Below are positions 14,862 to 23,123 of a DNA stretch of 32,062 nt, one piece after another (the first letter of the stretch is position 1; the number at the start of each line of letters is the position of its first letter). The notes beneath the pieces were generated by a model. That model ran no database searches and had not been told where the DNA came from. It saw only the letters and a list, made by a program, of their open reading frames with translations. The stretch is from Bacteroidales bacterium (GTDB taxonomy: Bacteria; Planctomycetota; Planctomycetia; Gemmatales; Gemmataceae): assembly GCA_026931725.1 (NCBI GenBank), contig JAIXLE010000174.1, positions 1-32,062 on the forward strand, given 5' to 3'. The position numbers and the translations under genes were made by a program.

Positions 14862-17324
14862 ATGACCGATACTGAGTTCTTCTTCTCGCTCAAGCCCGCG
14901 TTCCCGTGGTCGGTCTATCCGCTCGGTTGGCCCGCTCTTGGCGCGGTGGCGGGGTTGTTGACCGTTCTCACCATCTGGACTTACCTCGGCCATCCGCAGG
15001 CGCATCGGCGGCGGGTGTTGATCGTACTCACCCTGCGGCTGCTTGCTCTGCTCGTGGTCCTACTCACCGCGGTACGGCCCAGCGTCGGCGTGCAGGAAGA
15101 CCCGAAACTGCCTTCCACTCTGCTGATGGGAGTAGACCTTTCCGAGAGCATGTCCGTCCGCGACGAGATTGGCGGCACAGCCCGCATTGAGGCGGTACGG
15201 GCCACCCTCACACGAGCGGAACCGATTATTGAAGAACTGAAAGAGAAACAGAACATTGATGTAATTCTCTATGCGTTCGGCTCGCCGGACTTTAGCGAAG
15301 ACCGGGACCGTTACGACCCGCAAAAGCCCGCAGATGCCAAACGCTCCGATTACGGCACTTACCTCAATCGCACCTTCCAACGCTGGCAAACCGAACGGTT
15401 CCTGCGGGGGCATCTCATCATTGGTGACGGTATTGATAACGGCACGCAGTTTCGTGCCACGGAGGAAGCCGCCCGCTGGAAGCGGCTCGACACGCCGATT
15501 TCGACCTTCTCAGTCGGCAAGCGGGAAACGGGCAGCGATGCGCGAGATGTCGCCATCACGGCGATTGCGGCGGACCCCGCGCCGGTGCCGATCAAGCAGG
15601 ATCTCACGTTGAAACTGGTGGTCAACGCCTTCGGCTTCATCGGAGCGAATGTGCCGGTGAAGGTGCAATTCGACACGGGCGACGGCAAGGGCTATCAGGA
15701 TGTCGCCACAGAACGGGCCACACTCGCGGAAGAACGAGACAATACCGTTCTGATTTCGCTTAAAGCGCCGGACTTGCCGGGAGAAGTCAAGGTACGGGTG
15801 GAGATTCCGATTACCAGCGTCCCCGGCGATGTGGCCCCGGCGAACAACGTCATCGAATCGTATTTGACCGTCACCAGAGAAGGCGTGCGGGTGCTGATCG
15901 TCAACCGATTGTCCTTTGAACATGCCGCGATTCGTCGGGCGCTCGCTGCCGACAAACGGATTGATGTATACGAAGTCATCCGGCAAACCGACGAACCGCC
16001 GTCCCCCTCCGAACGGGCCGCGTTCGACTTCCAGCAGCAGGCTTACGATGTCATCATCATTGGCAACATCTCCGGGAAGCAGCTCACCAGCATCGACCCG
16101 CAGTTACCCGCACAGATTGCCGAGCAGGTGACGAAGAAGGGTGCCGGCCTGCTGTTCACGGGCGGACATGCGACCTTCACCGGCACGCCGGGTTACCCGG
16201 ATGCGACCGGCTGGGGGGGCATCACCGCGATCACCGATATTTTGCCGGTCGATCTGACTGGCGCACCTCCCGTGCGGGCCGACTTCTTCACGGGGCGAGG
16301 CAACCGTTATCAGTATTTGCCGACCGCCCGCGAATTGCCGCAATACGTCAACCGGCTCGGCGCATCGGAAGCCGATACGATCGCATCCTGGTTGAAACTC
16401 AATAGCCGTGACGGTTTTTCTCGCTTCACGGGCTTGAGTCGGATGGGCACGGTGAAGCCGACGGCAACGCTCTACGCGGTGGCATCGGACCTCCGCGCGG
16501 ATCAGCCCGTTCCCGCGCCGGAAGCTTTGTCGGCGACGCTCCCGCCGGTTTTGGCTGGGCACCAAATCGGTGATAGTAACCGGGGCCGGGTACTGGCCCT
16601 CGCCGCGCAGGATACCTACCTCTGGCAGCGTCTCGGCCAACCGCAATCGGACGAGGGTATGCAGTTCCATAGCCAGTTCTGGCGACAACTGGTTCTCTGG
16701 CTGGCCCATCAGGAAGAAGAGGAAGGCGCAGCCTTCGCGCGACCCGAGTTTCGCCGATTGCCGGTCGGTGGGCCACAAAAGATCGAAGTCGGCTTGCGGG
16801 CTCCTGGTGGTGCCCCTGCTCAGAATCCGCAGTTTGAAGTGAAAGTGATCGCCCCTGGCGAAACCGCGGCCACCGCTCGTACCCGACCCGTGATTCCCAC
16901 GGCGGATGGCAAATTCCAGGTGCCCTACGATCCCACACGACCCGGAGAATATATCGTCCAACTTTCGGCAACTGGTCAGAACCCCGCACCCGAAGCGGCG
17001 ATGGCGGAAGTCAAAGGGGAGGCCGTCGCCCGGTTCCTGGTGTATGCGGAAACTACCGATGAAATGCTGCGTGTCGCGGCGGAGCCGTTATTCCTTCAGA
17101 AACTCGCCGAGGCTGGCGGCGGCACCGCCCACCGACTCGAAGAACTGCCCGCGTTCCTGAAAGAATTGGCCAATCAGCCGAACAGCCTGATGAAACCCAA
17201 GCCGCACTTCTACCCCGACTGGCGGCGAAACCATTCTGGCCCGTTTCTGCCGATGTGGCTCGTGCTGTTCGCTCTCCTGCTCGGCGGCGAGTGGGCACTG
17301 CGGCGATTGTGGGGGATGGTGTAA
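14862..17324 (+). CDS. Membrane VWA / amidotransferase-like protein
   Basis: An 820-residue protein of a type common in Planctomycetota. Two N-terminal membrane helices (about 23-42 and 52-71) are followed by a von Willebrand A-like domain with the MIDAS motif DLSES (92-96). Beta-rich segments come next, then a class I glutamine-amidotransferase-like fold (VRVLIVN to GAGLLFTGGHATF, about 345-440), and a final helix near 797-813. The bulk should lie outside the cytoplasmic membrane. No catalytic Cys triad is evident in the amidotransferase-like part, so a binding role is more likely than catalysis. It stands alone, without the MoxR, DUF58 and BatA neighbours such genes often have. Confidence 0.8.
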   Translation: MTDTEFFFSLKPAFPWSVYPLGWPALGAVAGLLTVLTIWTYLGHPQAHRRRVLIVLTLRLLALLVVLLTAVRPSVGVQEDPKLPSTLLMGVDLSESMSVRDEIGGTARIEAVRATLTRAEPIIEELKEKQNIDVILYAFGSPDFSEDRDRYDPQKPADAKRSDYGTYLNRTFQRWQTERFLRGHLIIGDGIDNGTQFRATEEAARWKRLDTPISTFSVGKRETGSDARDVAITAIAADPAPVPIKQDLTLKLVVNAFGFIGANVPVKVQFDTGDGKGYQDVATERATLAEERDNTVLISLKAPDLPGEVKVRVEIPITSVPGDVAPANNVIESYLTVTREGVRVLIVNRLSFEHAAIRRALAADKRIDVYEVIRQTDEPPSPSERAAFDFQQQAYDVIIIGNISGKQLTSIDPQLPAQIAEQVTKKGAGLLFTGGHATFTGTPGYPDATGWGGITAITDILPVDLTGAPPVRADFFTGRGNRYQYLPTARELPQYVNRLGASEADTIASWLKLNSRDGFSRFTGLSRMGTVKPTATLYAVASDLRADQPVPAPEALSATLPPVLAGHQIGDSNRGRVLALAAQDTYLWQRLGQPQSDEGMQFHSQFWRQLVLWLAHQEEEEGAAFARPEFRRLPVGGPQKIEVGLRAPGGAPAQNPQFEVKVIAPGETAATARTRPVIPTADGKFQVPYDPTRPGEYIVQLSATGQNPAPEAAMAEVKGEAVARFLVYAETTDEMLRVAAEPLFLQKLAEAGGGTAHRLEELPAFLKELANQPNSLMKPKPHFYPDWRRNHSGPFLPMWLVLFALLLGGEWALRRLWGMV

Positions 17325-17441
17325 CCATTCTGGTCGTGAAAATCTTAAAGTTTTAGGTATACTCAGCGGAACCGGAAAGAAGTGAGGTGACACGCGGTTA
17401 TTCAGACTGTGTTACCGTTTCCCCCGCTTGAGGAGTCGAGA

Positions 17442-18101
17442 ATGCCTGCACACTTGTTTTCACCATCCCGCCGTCAGTTCGTTGCCGGATCCGCCGCGAG
17501 TTTCTTCCTGGTTCCGGGGGCGTTCGCGGAAGAACTCACCCGCACGCCCCGACAAACAGAAGGGCCGTTCTACCCGGACAAACTGCCGCTCGACACCGAT
17601 AACGATCTGCTGGTGATTAACGACACGATCACCCCAGCGGTCGGCGACATTACCCACCTGACCGGGCGGATTCTCGACCGGACGGGGAATCCGTTGAAGA
17701 ATGTCGTGGTGGAAATCTGGCAGTGCGATGCCAACGGTGCGTACCTGCACAGCCGAACCGGGAACAAAGAGAAGCAGGACCGCCACTTCCAGGGCTTTGG
17801 TCGGTTCACGACCGCCTCGGATGGTGGCTACTACTTCCGCACGATCAAGCCGGTTCCGTACCCTGGCCGCACGCCGCACATTCACTTCAAGATCAAACGC
17901 GGCGGCAAGCACTTGCTGACCACGCAATGCTACATCAAGGGCCACCCCGGCAACGCCCGTGACGGGATCTGGCGGGATATTCGCAACCCCAAGGAACAGG
18001 AATCGGTGACGGTGCCGTTTGACCCGATCCAAGGCTCGAAGACCGGCGAACTCGCGGCCCGGTTTGATGTCGTGCTGGGGCTGACACCGGAAATGGAATA
18101 A
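17442..18101 (+). CDS. Tat-exported intradiol ring-cleavage dioxygenase
   Basis: A 219-residue protein related to the protocatechuate 3,4-dioxygenase beta chain. The four non-haem Fe(III) ligands can be placed: Tyr101 (GAYLHS), Tyr140 (PVPYPGRTPH), His146 and His148 (PHIHFKI); Arg143 matches the conserved active-site arginine. The N terminus has SRRQFVAGSAASFFLVPGA, a twin-arginine signal, so it is probably exported folded with iron bound. The ATG at 17442 has GAGGAG about 8 bases upstream and is preferred over an in-frame start at 17409. No alpha subunit or other aromatic-catabolism gene adjoins it. The substrate may be a catechol-like aromatic, but is not established. Confidence 0.87.
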   Translation: MPAHLFSPSRRQFVAGSAASFFLVPGAFAEELTRTPRQTEGPFYPDKLPLDTDNDLLVINDTITPAVGDITHLTGRILDRTGNPLKNVVVEIWQCDANGAYLHSRTGNKEKQDRHFQGFGRFTTASDGGYYFRTIKPVPYPGRTPHIHFKIKRGGKHLLTTQCYIKGHPGNARDGIWRDIRNPKEQESVTVPFDPIQGSKTGELAARFDVVLGLTPEME

Positions 18102-18114
18102 CCCCCATCCTCGC

Positions 18115-18984
18115 TCACGCGCGGACCCGTTCTGCCCCGCTGTAGATGTTGAAGCGTCCATCGCGGACGAAGCCCAGCAAGGTCATGCGGAAGTTCCGAG
18201 CCAGCTGCACCGCCAGGCTCGATGGTGCGCCGACTGCCGCGAAAATCGGGACTCCCGCAATCGCGGCTTTCTGCACCAGTTCAAAACTCGCTCGACCGCT
18301 GACGAACAGAATGCGTTCCGCAAGCGGCCAGCGATCTGCCTGAAATTCCGCCCCCAACAGCTTATCGACGGCATTATGTCGGCCCACATCTTCGCGGACA
18401 GAGAGTAACTGGCCCGCGGTGTCAAAGAGTGCCGCCGCGTGCAGGCCGCCTGTTGCCGAGAACGCGGGTTGGGCGGCGCGGAGTTGCTGATTCAACTGAT
18501 GAAACCGCGTGATCGCCACGAGGGGCTGCCCCGGTCGCGGCCCTTCACAGGCCGTTTCCACGGCTTCGAGCGAGGATTTCCCACAGATGCCACAACTGGA
18601 CGTGGTGTAGAAATGCCGTTCGAGTCGGGCCAGATTCACGGTCACAGTTGGACGCAGTTCGACCGTAACCCGGCTACGCCCGGTCGTGATCGCCTGGATG
18701 TCTGTAGCCCGTTGCAGAATCGTTTCCGTGGCGAGAAACCCCACAGCGAGTTCGGCATCATGGCCGGGTGTCCGCATCGTAATGGCCACAGTACGACGTT
18801 GACGCTCTGCCCGAGATCCGTAGGTGATCTGAATTTCGACCGGCTCCTCCACGGCGAGATCATCGAGGTGATCGGTCTTGTGTTCACCGCTGACCCGCAC
18901 CACGCCGACCCGCGTGGTGGTGCTGAGTGCAGAGCCGAACCGAGCCTCGGTTTCTGGCGGGTTATCCGCAGCCGACGGGTTCAC
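18115..18984 (-). CDS. fdhD: Formate dehydrogenase accessory sulfurtransferase FdhD
   Basis: A 289-residue FdhD. Diagnostic motifs are RTPGHDAELAVGFLATE, the sulfur-carrying SSCGICGK (Cys131 and Cys134), FSATGGLHAAALF, EDVGRHNAVDKLLG and SGRASFELVQKA. FdhD passes sulfur from the IscS desulfurase to the molybdenum cofactor of formate dehydrogenase, which is needed for activity. The gene begins with a GTG that overlaps the TGA of the WD40 gene (GTGA), so translation is likely coupled. It ends 13 bases from the convergent dioxygenase gene. No formate dehydrogenase subunit is in this window; one elsewhere would fit the C1 metabolism suggested by mfnE and mfnF. Confidence 0.95.
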   Translation of the reverse strand: MNPSAADNPPETEARFGSALSTTTRVGVVRVSGEHKTDHLDDLAVEEPVEIQITYGSRAERQRRTVAITMRTPGHDAELAVGFLATETILQRATDIQAITTGRSRVTVELRPTVTVNLARLERHFYTTSSCGICGKSSLEAVETACEGPRPGQPLVAITRFHQLNQQLRAAQPAFSATGGLHAAALFDTAGQLLSVREDVGRHNAVDKLLGAEFQADRWPLAERILFVSGRASFELVQKAAIAGVPIFAAVGAPSSLAVQLARNFRMTLLGFVRDGRFNIYSGAERVRA

Positions 18985-20057
18985 ACCTTCTCCGGTAGGG
19001 TCCAGAAGTGAATCGGGGAGAAGTTCGCCTTGTAATCCCCTTGTCCTTTTCCGTTGCCGTTGCTGCCGCCGTTGGTCGCCGCGACGGCGAGTTGAACGCC
19101 GTCCGGGTGCAATGTGAGGCTGTGACAGTTGGGCATTTTCGTGGTGAGGAACGTGGCCGTTTCGCTACCCGGTGTCCAGAACAGGAGTTGCCCGCGTCCC
19201 GGTTGCCCGCTGGTGACGGCCACGACTTCCCCTTGCGGACGTACCAACAGATCGTAGACGAAACCATCGCTGGGGTTGTTCCCTTTCCAAATGCCCGTCG
19301 ATTTCCCGGAGGCCCAGTCAAAACTGAGGATGTGGGGCAACCCCTGGACGCTGCCGCCGTTGCTCGGTAAGGTGCCGCCGACATAGAGATTGTGACCATC
19401 AGCACGGAACGCGAAACAGCGGACACCGCCGACATCCTGCAATCGACTTTCCTTGTACAGCACACCGGCATCGTAAGTGCCCACGGGCTGCTTGGTGGCT
19501 AAGTCCCATTTCGTGACGATGGCATGAAGCGTGCCGGTGACGAGCATCTTCCCAGAGGGATGGAACGCCGCCGCGAGTACCGGATCGTTACAGGCAAACT
19601 CGGCGGTTTTCTTTCCGGTGTCCAAACTCCAGAGGCGAGCAAAACCATCGGAGCCACAGGTCAGAACGGAGCGGCCATCCGGGCTGATGTCGATTTTCCG
19701 AATCCAGCCATCGTGTGCGGGGGTTTCCCAGAGCTTTTTCGGTTCCCGCGCGGTGTCATCCCAAGCGATGACCTTTCCCCAGGAATCGGCGGAGACGAGT
19801 CGTGGGCGATCCGCATGGAAGGCAATCCCCGTCGTCCATCCCTGATGCCCCGACATGGTTGGCAATTCGGTCGGCTTGTCTCCGCTGATTTCCCAACGGC
19901 GGACGGTGCCATCACACCCCGCGGCGGCCAAGATTTTCCCACAGGGACGGAACCGGATGCATTGCACTTGCACATCCGGGTTGATGACGGTCTTGGTCTG
20001 AGTGGGCTCGTTCTTCTTGGTGGGGGCAGGTTTCGCGGTTTTTTGAGCCGGGGGCAT
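18981..20057 (-). CDS. WD40-repeat protein
   Basis: A 358-residue protein with a basic Lys/Pro/Thr-rich start (about 1-25) followed by repeated beta-propeller blades. Clear units include FRPCGKILAAAGCDGTVRRW, FHADRPRLVSADSWGKVIAW, DISPDGRSVLTCGSDGFARLW and FHPSGKMLVTGTLHAIVTKW; later blades are more diverged, giving about seven. WD40 propellers serve as binding platforms; no enzymatic motif is seen and no signal peptide is evident. The ATG at 20057 has GGAG 9 bases upstream and is chosen over one at 20123. It is coupled to fdhD by a four-base overlap, an unusual partner worth noting. Confidence 0.86.
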   Translation of the reverse strand: MPPAQKTAKPAPTKKNEPTQTKTVINPDVQVQCIRFRPCGKILAAAGCDGTVRRWEISGDKPTELPTMSGHQGWTTGIAFHADRPRLVSADSWGKVIAWDDTAREPKKLWETPAHDGWIRKIDISPDGRSVLTCGSDGFARLWSLDTGKKTAEFACNDPVLAAAFHPSGKMLVTGTLHAIVTKWDLATKQPVGTYDAGVLYKESRLQDVGGVRCFAFRADGHNLYVGGTLPSNGGSVQGLPHILSFDWASGKSTGIWKGNNPSDGFVYDLLVRPQGEVVAVTSGQPGRGQLLFWTPGSETATFLTTKMPNCHSLTLHPDGVQLAVAATNGGSNGNGKGQGDYKANFSPIHFWTLPEKV

Positions 20058-20328
20058 GATTCGGGCTCCAAAGGGGACAGTGCGCCGACCAGGGGGAAAA
20101 CGGTTCGCGGTTGTCGTTCCCATACGGGTAAACCGCGCGTGTTTCAGAAGTTTTACGGGCAGGTTGTCTTCACTATACCCGGAGGACGTGACGAATGAGA
20201 CAGAAAAATGTCCGAACTTATTCTTCCTTTTCTCGCGGTTTCCGCCGCTCTCGGAAATCCCACCACAGCTGCGAAGAACCGTGGACCGAGGGCTATCTAT
20301 TATTGCGAAACCCCAGCCATGTGATGCG

Positions 20329-21078
20329 TCACTCTTCGGTCAGCGGGATTGTTCTTGTGCAATGGGCGTGGTTGGTATCATGGAATGATGGCTCCGTCCA
20401 CTCCATCGCGGACATCGGAAGCAGATGTTGTCGCACTGATTGCGGGTCCAATTCCGGGGAGACAGCCCGCTCCACCGTAAACGGGCCAACTCGGGTACGC
20501 CGTAATGTGGCGACCAATCCACCAACCCCAAGAATACCGCCGAGATCCCGAGCGATCGAACGAATGTACGTTCCCTTCCCACAGGCAATCCGCACGGCGA
20601 GGAACGGCCATTCGTAACCCAGCAATTCCACGGAATCGACCCGTACCGATCGTGGGGTGAGTTCTACGGCCTGCCCGGAACGGGCGAGCGCATGGGCACG
20701 ACGACCTTCCACCTTCAAGGCCGAAAATGCGGGCGGGCGTTGTTCGATGATCCCGAGGAACTGCTGCAACGCGGATGAAATCGCATCCTGGGAGGGCGGC
20801 ACAATTCCTTCCATGTGCGTGACTGTGCCATCGGCATCGTCGGTATCGCTGACGGCACCGAGTCGGAATTGGGATTCGTAAACCTTACCCATCGCTTGTA
20901 CACGATCGGCCAGTTTGGTTGCGGCACCGACACAAAGCACCAGTACCCCCGTCGCCAGGGGGTCGAGTGTGCCGGTATGGCCGATCTTGGTACGGCGAGG
21001 CAGCGTACGCTGCACGCGGTTGACCACATCGCGGGAAGTGATGCCCGCAGGTTTATCGATAATCAACCAACCGTTCAT
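20329..21078 (-). CDS. truB: tRNA pseudouridine(55) synthase TruB
   Basis: A 249-residue TruB. It begins MNGWLIIDKPAGITSRDVVN, carries the catalytic Asp39 in KIGHTGTLDPLATGVL, and has KVYESQFRLGAVSDTDDADG, RPPAFSALKVEGRRAHALAR and GKGTYIRSIARDLG, all typical. It converts uridine 55 in the T-loop of tRNAs to pseudouridine. The start at 21078 matches the family N terminus; a longer reading to 21147 adds only unrelated residues. The product lacks a long C-terminal PUA domain. In many bacteria truB lies beside rbfA and infB; here it is alone, which may be normal for this group. Confidence 0.95.
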   Translation of the reverse strand: MNGWLIIDKPAGITSRDVVNRVQRTLPRRTKIGHTGTLDPLATGVLVLCVGAATKLADRVQAMGKVYESQFRLGAVSDTDDADGTVTHMEGIVPPSQDAISSALQQFLGIIEQRPPAFSALKVEGRRAHALARSGQAVELTPRSVRVDSVELLGYEWPFLAVRIACGKGTYIRSIARDLGGILGVGGLVATLRRTRVGPFTVERAVSPELDPQSVRQHLLPMSAMEWTEPSFHDTNHAHCTRTIPLTEE

Positions 21079-21223
21079 CAATGATACCGCTTCCGAATAC
21101 CCCTTAAGGTAGCAGGCAACGCACACAGGCACGCACCGGGACCACACGATCAGATGATCCGTTTATCCCAGGAACCCGGTTGAGCGATCCGGGACTAGAA
21201 TCACCGGCTCATTTTCCAAGAAG

Positions 21224-21243
21224 CCCCCATCCGGTGATGGGGG
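21224..21243 (-). terminator. Intrinsic terminator-like hairpin after the ArsR gene
   Basis: A perfect 8-bp stem CCCCCATC/GATGGGGG with a 4-base loop, 15 bases past the stop of the ArsR-type gene. On minus it is followed by CTTCTTGG, only modestly T-rich. Together with the next bases it may also insulate truB. Confidence 0.7.
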
Positions 21244-21258
21244 AGTAGAAAGAGCGGT

Positions 21259-21570
21259 TTACTGATTCGCAATCTCGATACGGCACCAACCCAGTTCGAG
21301 GTAGGTGGCTTTGTTGCTCTCGTTGCTGAACAGTTTGGGGTGCAGCGAGTAGACCACAAAGCGGCCATGTTTCTCGTCTTGAACGAGTCCGGCCTGGCGG
21401 AGGACACCGAGATGGTGCGAGACGTTGACAATCTCGACACTCAATAGTTTGGCGAGTTCGGTCACATTCTTTTGACCAGAACGCAACGCATCAATAATCC
21501 GAATCCGATTCGGCTCAGCGATGGCCTGGAGAAGATCCGCACAATGTTTGGCATGTTTGGGGTCGGTCAT
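21259..21570 (-). CDS. ArsR-family winged-helix regulator
   Basis: A 103-residue transcription regulator. After a helical start (HAKHCADLLQAIAEPNRIRI) comes the winged helix-turn-helix: NVTELAKLLSVEIVNVSHHLGVLRQAGLV, then the wing EKHGRFVVYSLHP. The usual metal-sensing ELCVCD motif of ArsR/SmtB is absent from the recognition helix region, and only a few Cys or His are scattered, so it probably senses something other than arsenite or senses through protein state. The start at 21570 is chosen because the family begins near MTDPKHAKHC; upstream in-frame sequence to 21726 is not protein-like. The upstream region has a candidate promoter and an inverted repeat that could be its own operator. Confidence 0.86.
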   Translation of the reverse strand: MTDPKHAKHCADLLQAIAEPNRIRIIDALRSGQKNVTELAKLLSVEIVNVSHHLGVLRQAGLVQDEKHGRFVVYSLHPKLFSNESNKATYLELGWCRIEIANQ

Positions 21571-21647
21571 GTGGCACAAATCCTTAAAGCAGCGAGGGCG
21601 ACTGACAGGGGCCAGTCGGGCCGGGTGACGGCCAGGATGAAGAGTGT

Positions 21648-21669
21648 CACGTTCCACATCTGGGACGTG
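21648..21669. promoter_or_regulatory. Imperfect inverted repeat upstream of the ArsR gene, possible operator
   Basis: CACGTTCC and GGGACGTG pair at 7 of 8 positions around a 6-base centre, within the leader between the candidate promoter and the start codon. It could be an autoregulatory operator or an mRNA hairpin. Confidence 0.35.
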
Positions 21670-21697
21670 TCGGGAACGGTGTGCACTTCGATACTTA

Positions 21698-21726
21698 TTT
21701 CTATGTGAGTCTACAACAGTTGGCAA
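21698..21726 (-). promoter_or_regulatory. Candidate promoter for the ArsR gene
   Basis: On minus, TTGCCA (21726-21721) and TAGAAA (21703-21698) are 17 bases apart. They match the sigma-70 consensus at 5 of 6 and 4 of 6 positions and face the ArsR gene. Confidence 0.4.
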
Positions 21727-21905
21727 GAGAAAATCAATAATCCGATGTCAGATTACACGAAAAATTCATATTGCGACGATCTTGCAATAGGAAATAACGA
21801 TTCTGTACGATGCCGGGATCTTCTGAGCATCGGTGGGGCCGCATTTCTGCGTGGCTCATCAGGAACGATTAGTCGTATGCGCCAGACGACTTATCCCGGA
21901 GTCGA

Positions 21906-22130
21906 TTACGACTCCAAACGCCCACACCAGGGGGCACCGCAGGGAGGGCCATTCCCTTGACAGTTGACGGCAGGATCACGCGAAACGGAGCGAGCTGGTA
22001 AAGGCAGGCTTCGGACCACGTTCCGATGACCACATGTGGGACAATCCGGGACGGCATCGGCAATGAATCGCGTACTCAGGGATTCAAATTCTCGGTCACA
22101 ATCCGAGCAAGTGTAGGTATAGAGGGGCAT
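21906..22130 (-). CDS. FmdB-type zinc-ribbon protein
   Basis: A 74-residue protein beginning MPLYTYTCSDCDREFE, with a second pair in PDCPTCGHRN. The two CxxC knuckles about 20 residues apart and the P-x-Y-x-Y start are the FmdB family signature (putative regulatory protein, named from the formamidase operon). It should bind one zinc ion. A short Cys-containing C terminus (CQGNGPPCGAPWCG) adds possible ligands. GGAG lies about 13 bases before the ATG. It follows the rhomboid-like gene by 39 bases on the same strand and is likely co-transcribed. Its precise role is unknown. Confidence 0.85.
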   Translation of the reverse strand: MPLYTYTCSDCDREFESLSTRFIADAVPDCPTCGHRNVVRSLPLPARSVSRDPAVNCQGNGPPCGAPWCGRLES

Positions 22131-22169
22131 GATACAAGGCTCCGGGCGGGGAAATTCTCCTGTTTCTGT

Positions 22170-23123
22170 TCACGAATCGCGGCGACGTTTGTAGATTTCG
22201 CTGGCACGCAAGAGCAGCTCATTTTCTTCCGGGCTCAGGCTCTCACGGCCCGACAACGAAACTTTTTCGAGAATCTGGTCGAGCTTGGCTTCCAAATGTT
22301 CGTCCACGGGTCGCGGGTTGGAACTCGCAACCGTTGTTGTTCGTGTGGGGGCCGTTGCCCGAGATGCCGATACGGCGGATGGGAACCGCTCATCGGATTC
22401 ATCATAGAGTCGCAGGCGTGTGGAGCGTTGCGGGCGCAAACGGTCACGCAAACCCGTAAACATTGTGGAAATCCGCAACTGCTGCCAATAGTAAAGGAAC
22501 GCAAAACCGACTGCGGTTAAGGTGCCGGAAAAAGCGGTCGCCCCGCCGGTGCCGAAGAAGCCCAGCGTATTGAGAAGCACAATCACGGCCACAAGCAGCC
22601 AGATCGGCATGGGAATCACGAACATGACCAAAATCCGATGTGTCGGATGGTGGCACGCAAACAAAACCAGCAGCGCCGTAATCGCGGGGCCGGAGCCGAA
22701 TGTCGGTGGAACCAAAACCCCGCGCCAGAACAACAGGTAGACCAACAACATCCCCAGCGAGGCCACGATGGCGGAGGTGACATAAAACCAGATTGTTTCC
22801 GCTTTGCCGTAGATCCCCTCGACACCGCCGCCGAATATGAAGACGAAATACATACCAAAAGCCAGGGAGATCAACGAACTGCCCGTTCGGGAGTCTTGGA
22901 CGAGCTCCGCGGTGAAAATCCGCCAGACTTGCCCTTGCAAAATCAATTCGGGTTGAAACGCTCCCCAGAGCGTGACGGGGTCCGGCCACGGATTGCGGGT
23001 GAGTAACTGGAGGATATACACCCCCACGGTTACACCGATGATCCAGATGACACCACGGCCACCCAAGCCGGACAGCCAGCCGCCGTCGTCATCTCGGTAG
23101 TAATCGCGGTCGTAAATCCCCAT
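22170..23123 (-). CDS. Rhomboid-fold membrane protein, probably catalytically inactive
   Basis: A 317-residue protein with about six hydrophobic helices between residues 24 and 213 and a soluble, coiled-coil-prone C-terminal tail (about 270-317). The overall plan is rhomboid: GQVWRIFTAELV before helix 2, then FGGGVEGIYGK, and GSGPAI (Ser144) at the nucleophile position. The catalytic His, normally in a xHxxG block of helix 6, is missing: the aligned stretch is ATAFSGTLTAVGFAFLYY with Phe198 there. The HxxxN motif of helix 2 is also absent (SLISLAFGMYF). It is therefore probably a pseudo-rhomboid acting as a membrane scaffold. It lies upstream of the FmdB gene on the same strand. Confidence 0.7.
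   Translation of the reverse strand: MGIYDRDYYRDDDGGWLSGLGGRGVIWIIGVTVGVYILQLLTRNPWPDPVTLWGAFQPELILQGQVWRIFTAELVQDSRTGSSLISLAFGMYFVFIFGGGVEGIYGKAETIWFYVTSAIVASLGMLLVYLLFWRGVLVPPTFGSGPAITALLVLFACHHPTHRILVMFVIPMPIWLLVAVIVLLNTLGFFGTGGATAFSGTLTAVGFAFLYYWQQLRISTMFTGLRDRLRPQRSTRLRLYDESDERFPSAVSASRATAPTRTTTVASSNPRPVDEHLEAKLDQILEKVSLSGRESLSPEENELLLRASEIYKRRRDS

Larger units (their letters stand above)
21571..21905. other. Intergenic region between ArsR and FmdB genes
   Basis: These 335 bases hold the ArsR promoter and inverted repeat noted separately. The stretch 21720-21830 is AT-richer than its surroundings. A plus-strand reading from 21745 contains RCRDLLSIGGAAFLRGS, which resembles a degraded Tat signal start such as that of DUF1501 proteins. 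It runs into the FmdB gene on the opposite strand and lacks a following domain, so it is not called as a gene. Confidence 0.4.

Noticed and set aside
17353..17382. TATACT upstream of the dioxygenase gene as a promoter
   Set aside because: The -10-like hexamer is fair, but the sequence 17 bases upstream does not resemble a -35, so it was not listed as a feature.
20195..20617. 140-codon plus frame with GGAGG before its ATG
   Set aside because: The ribosome-binding site is tempting, but the product has no recognisable features and two thirds of it lies antisense to truB.
22170..23123. Active rhomboid protease
   Set aside because: The helix-6 histidine and helix-2 HxxxN are missing, so protease activity is not claimed.
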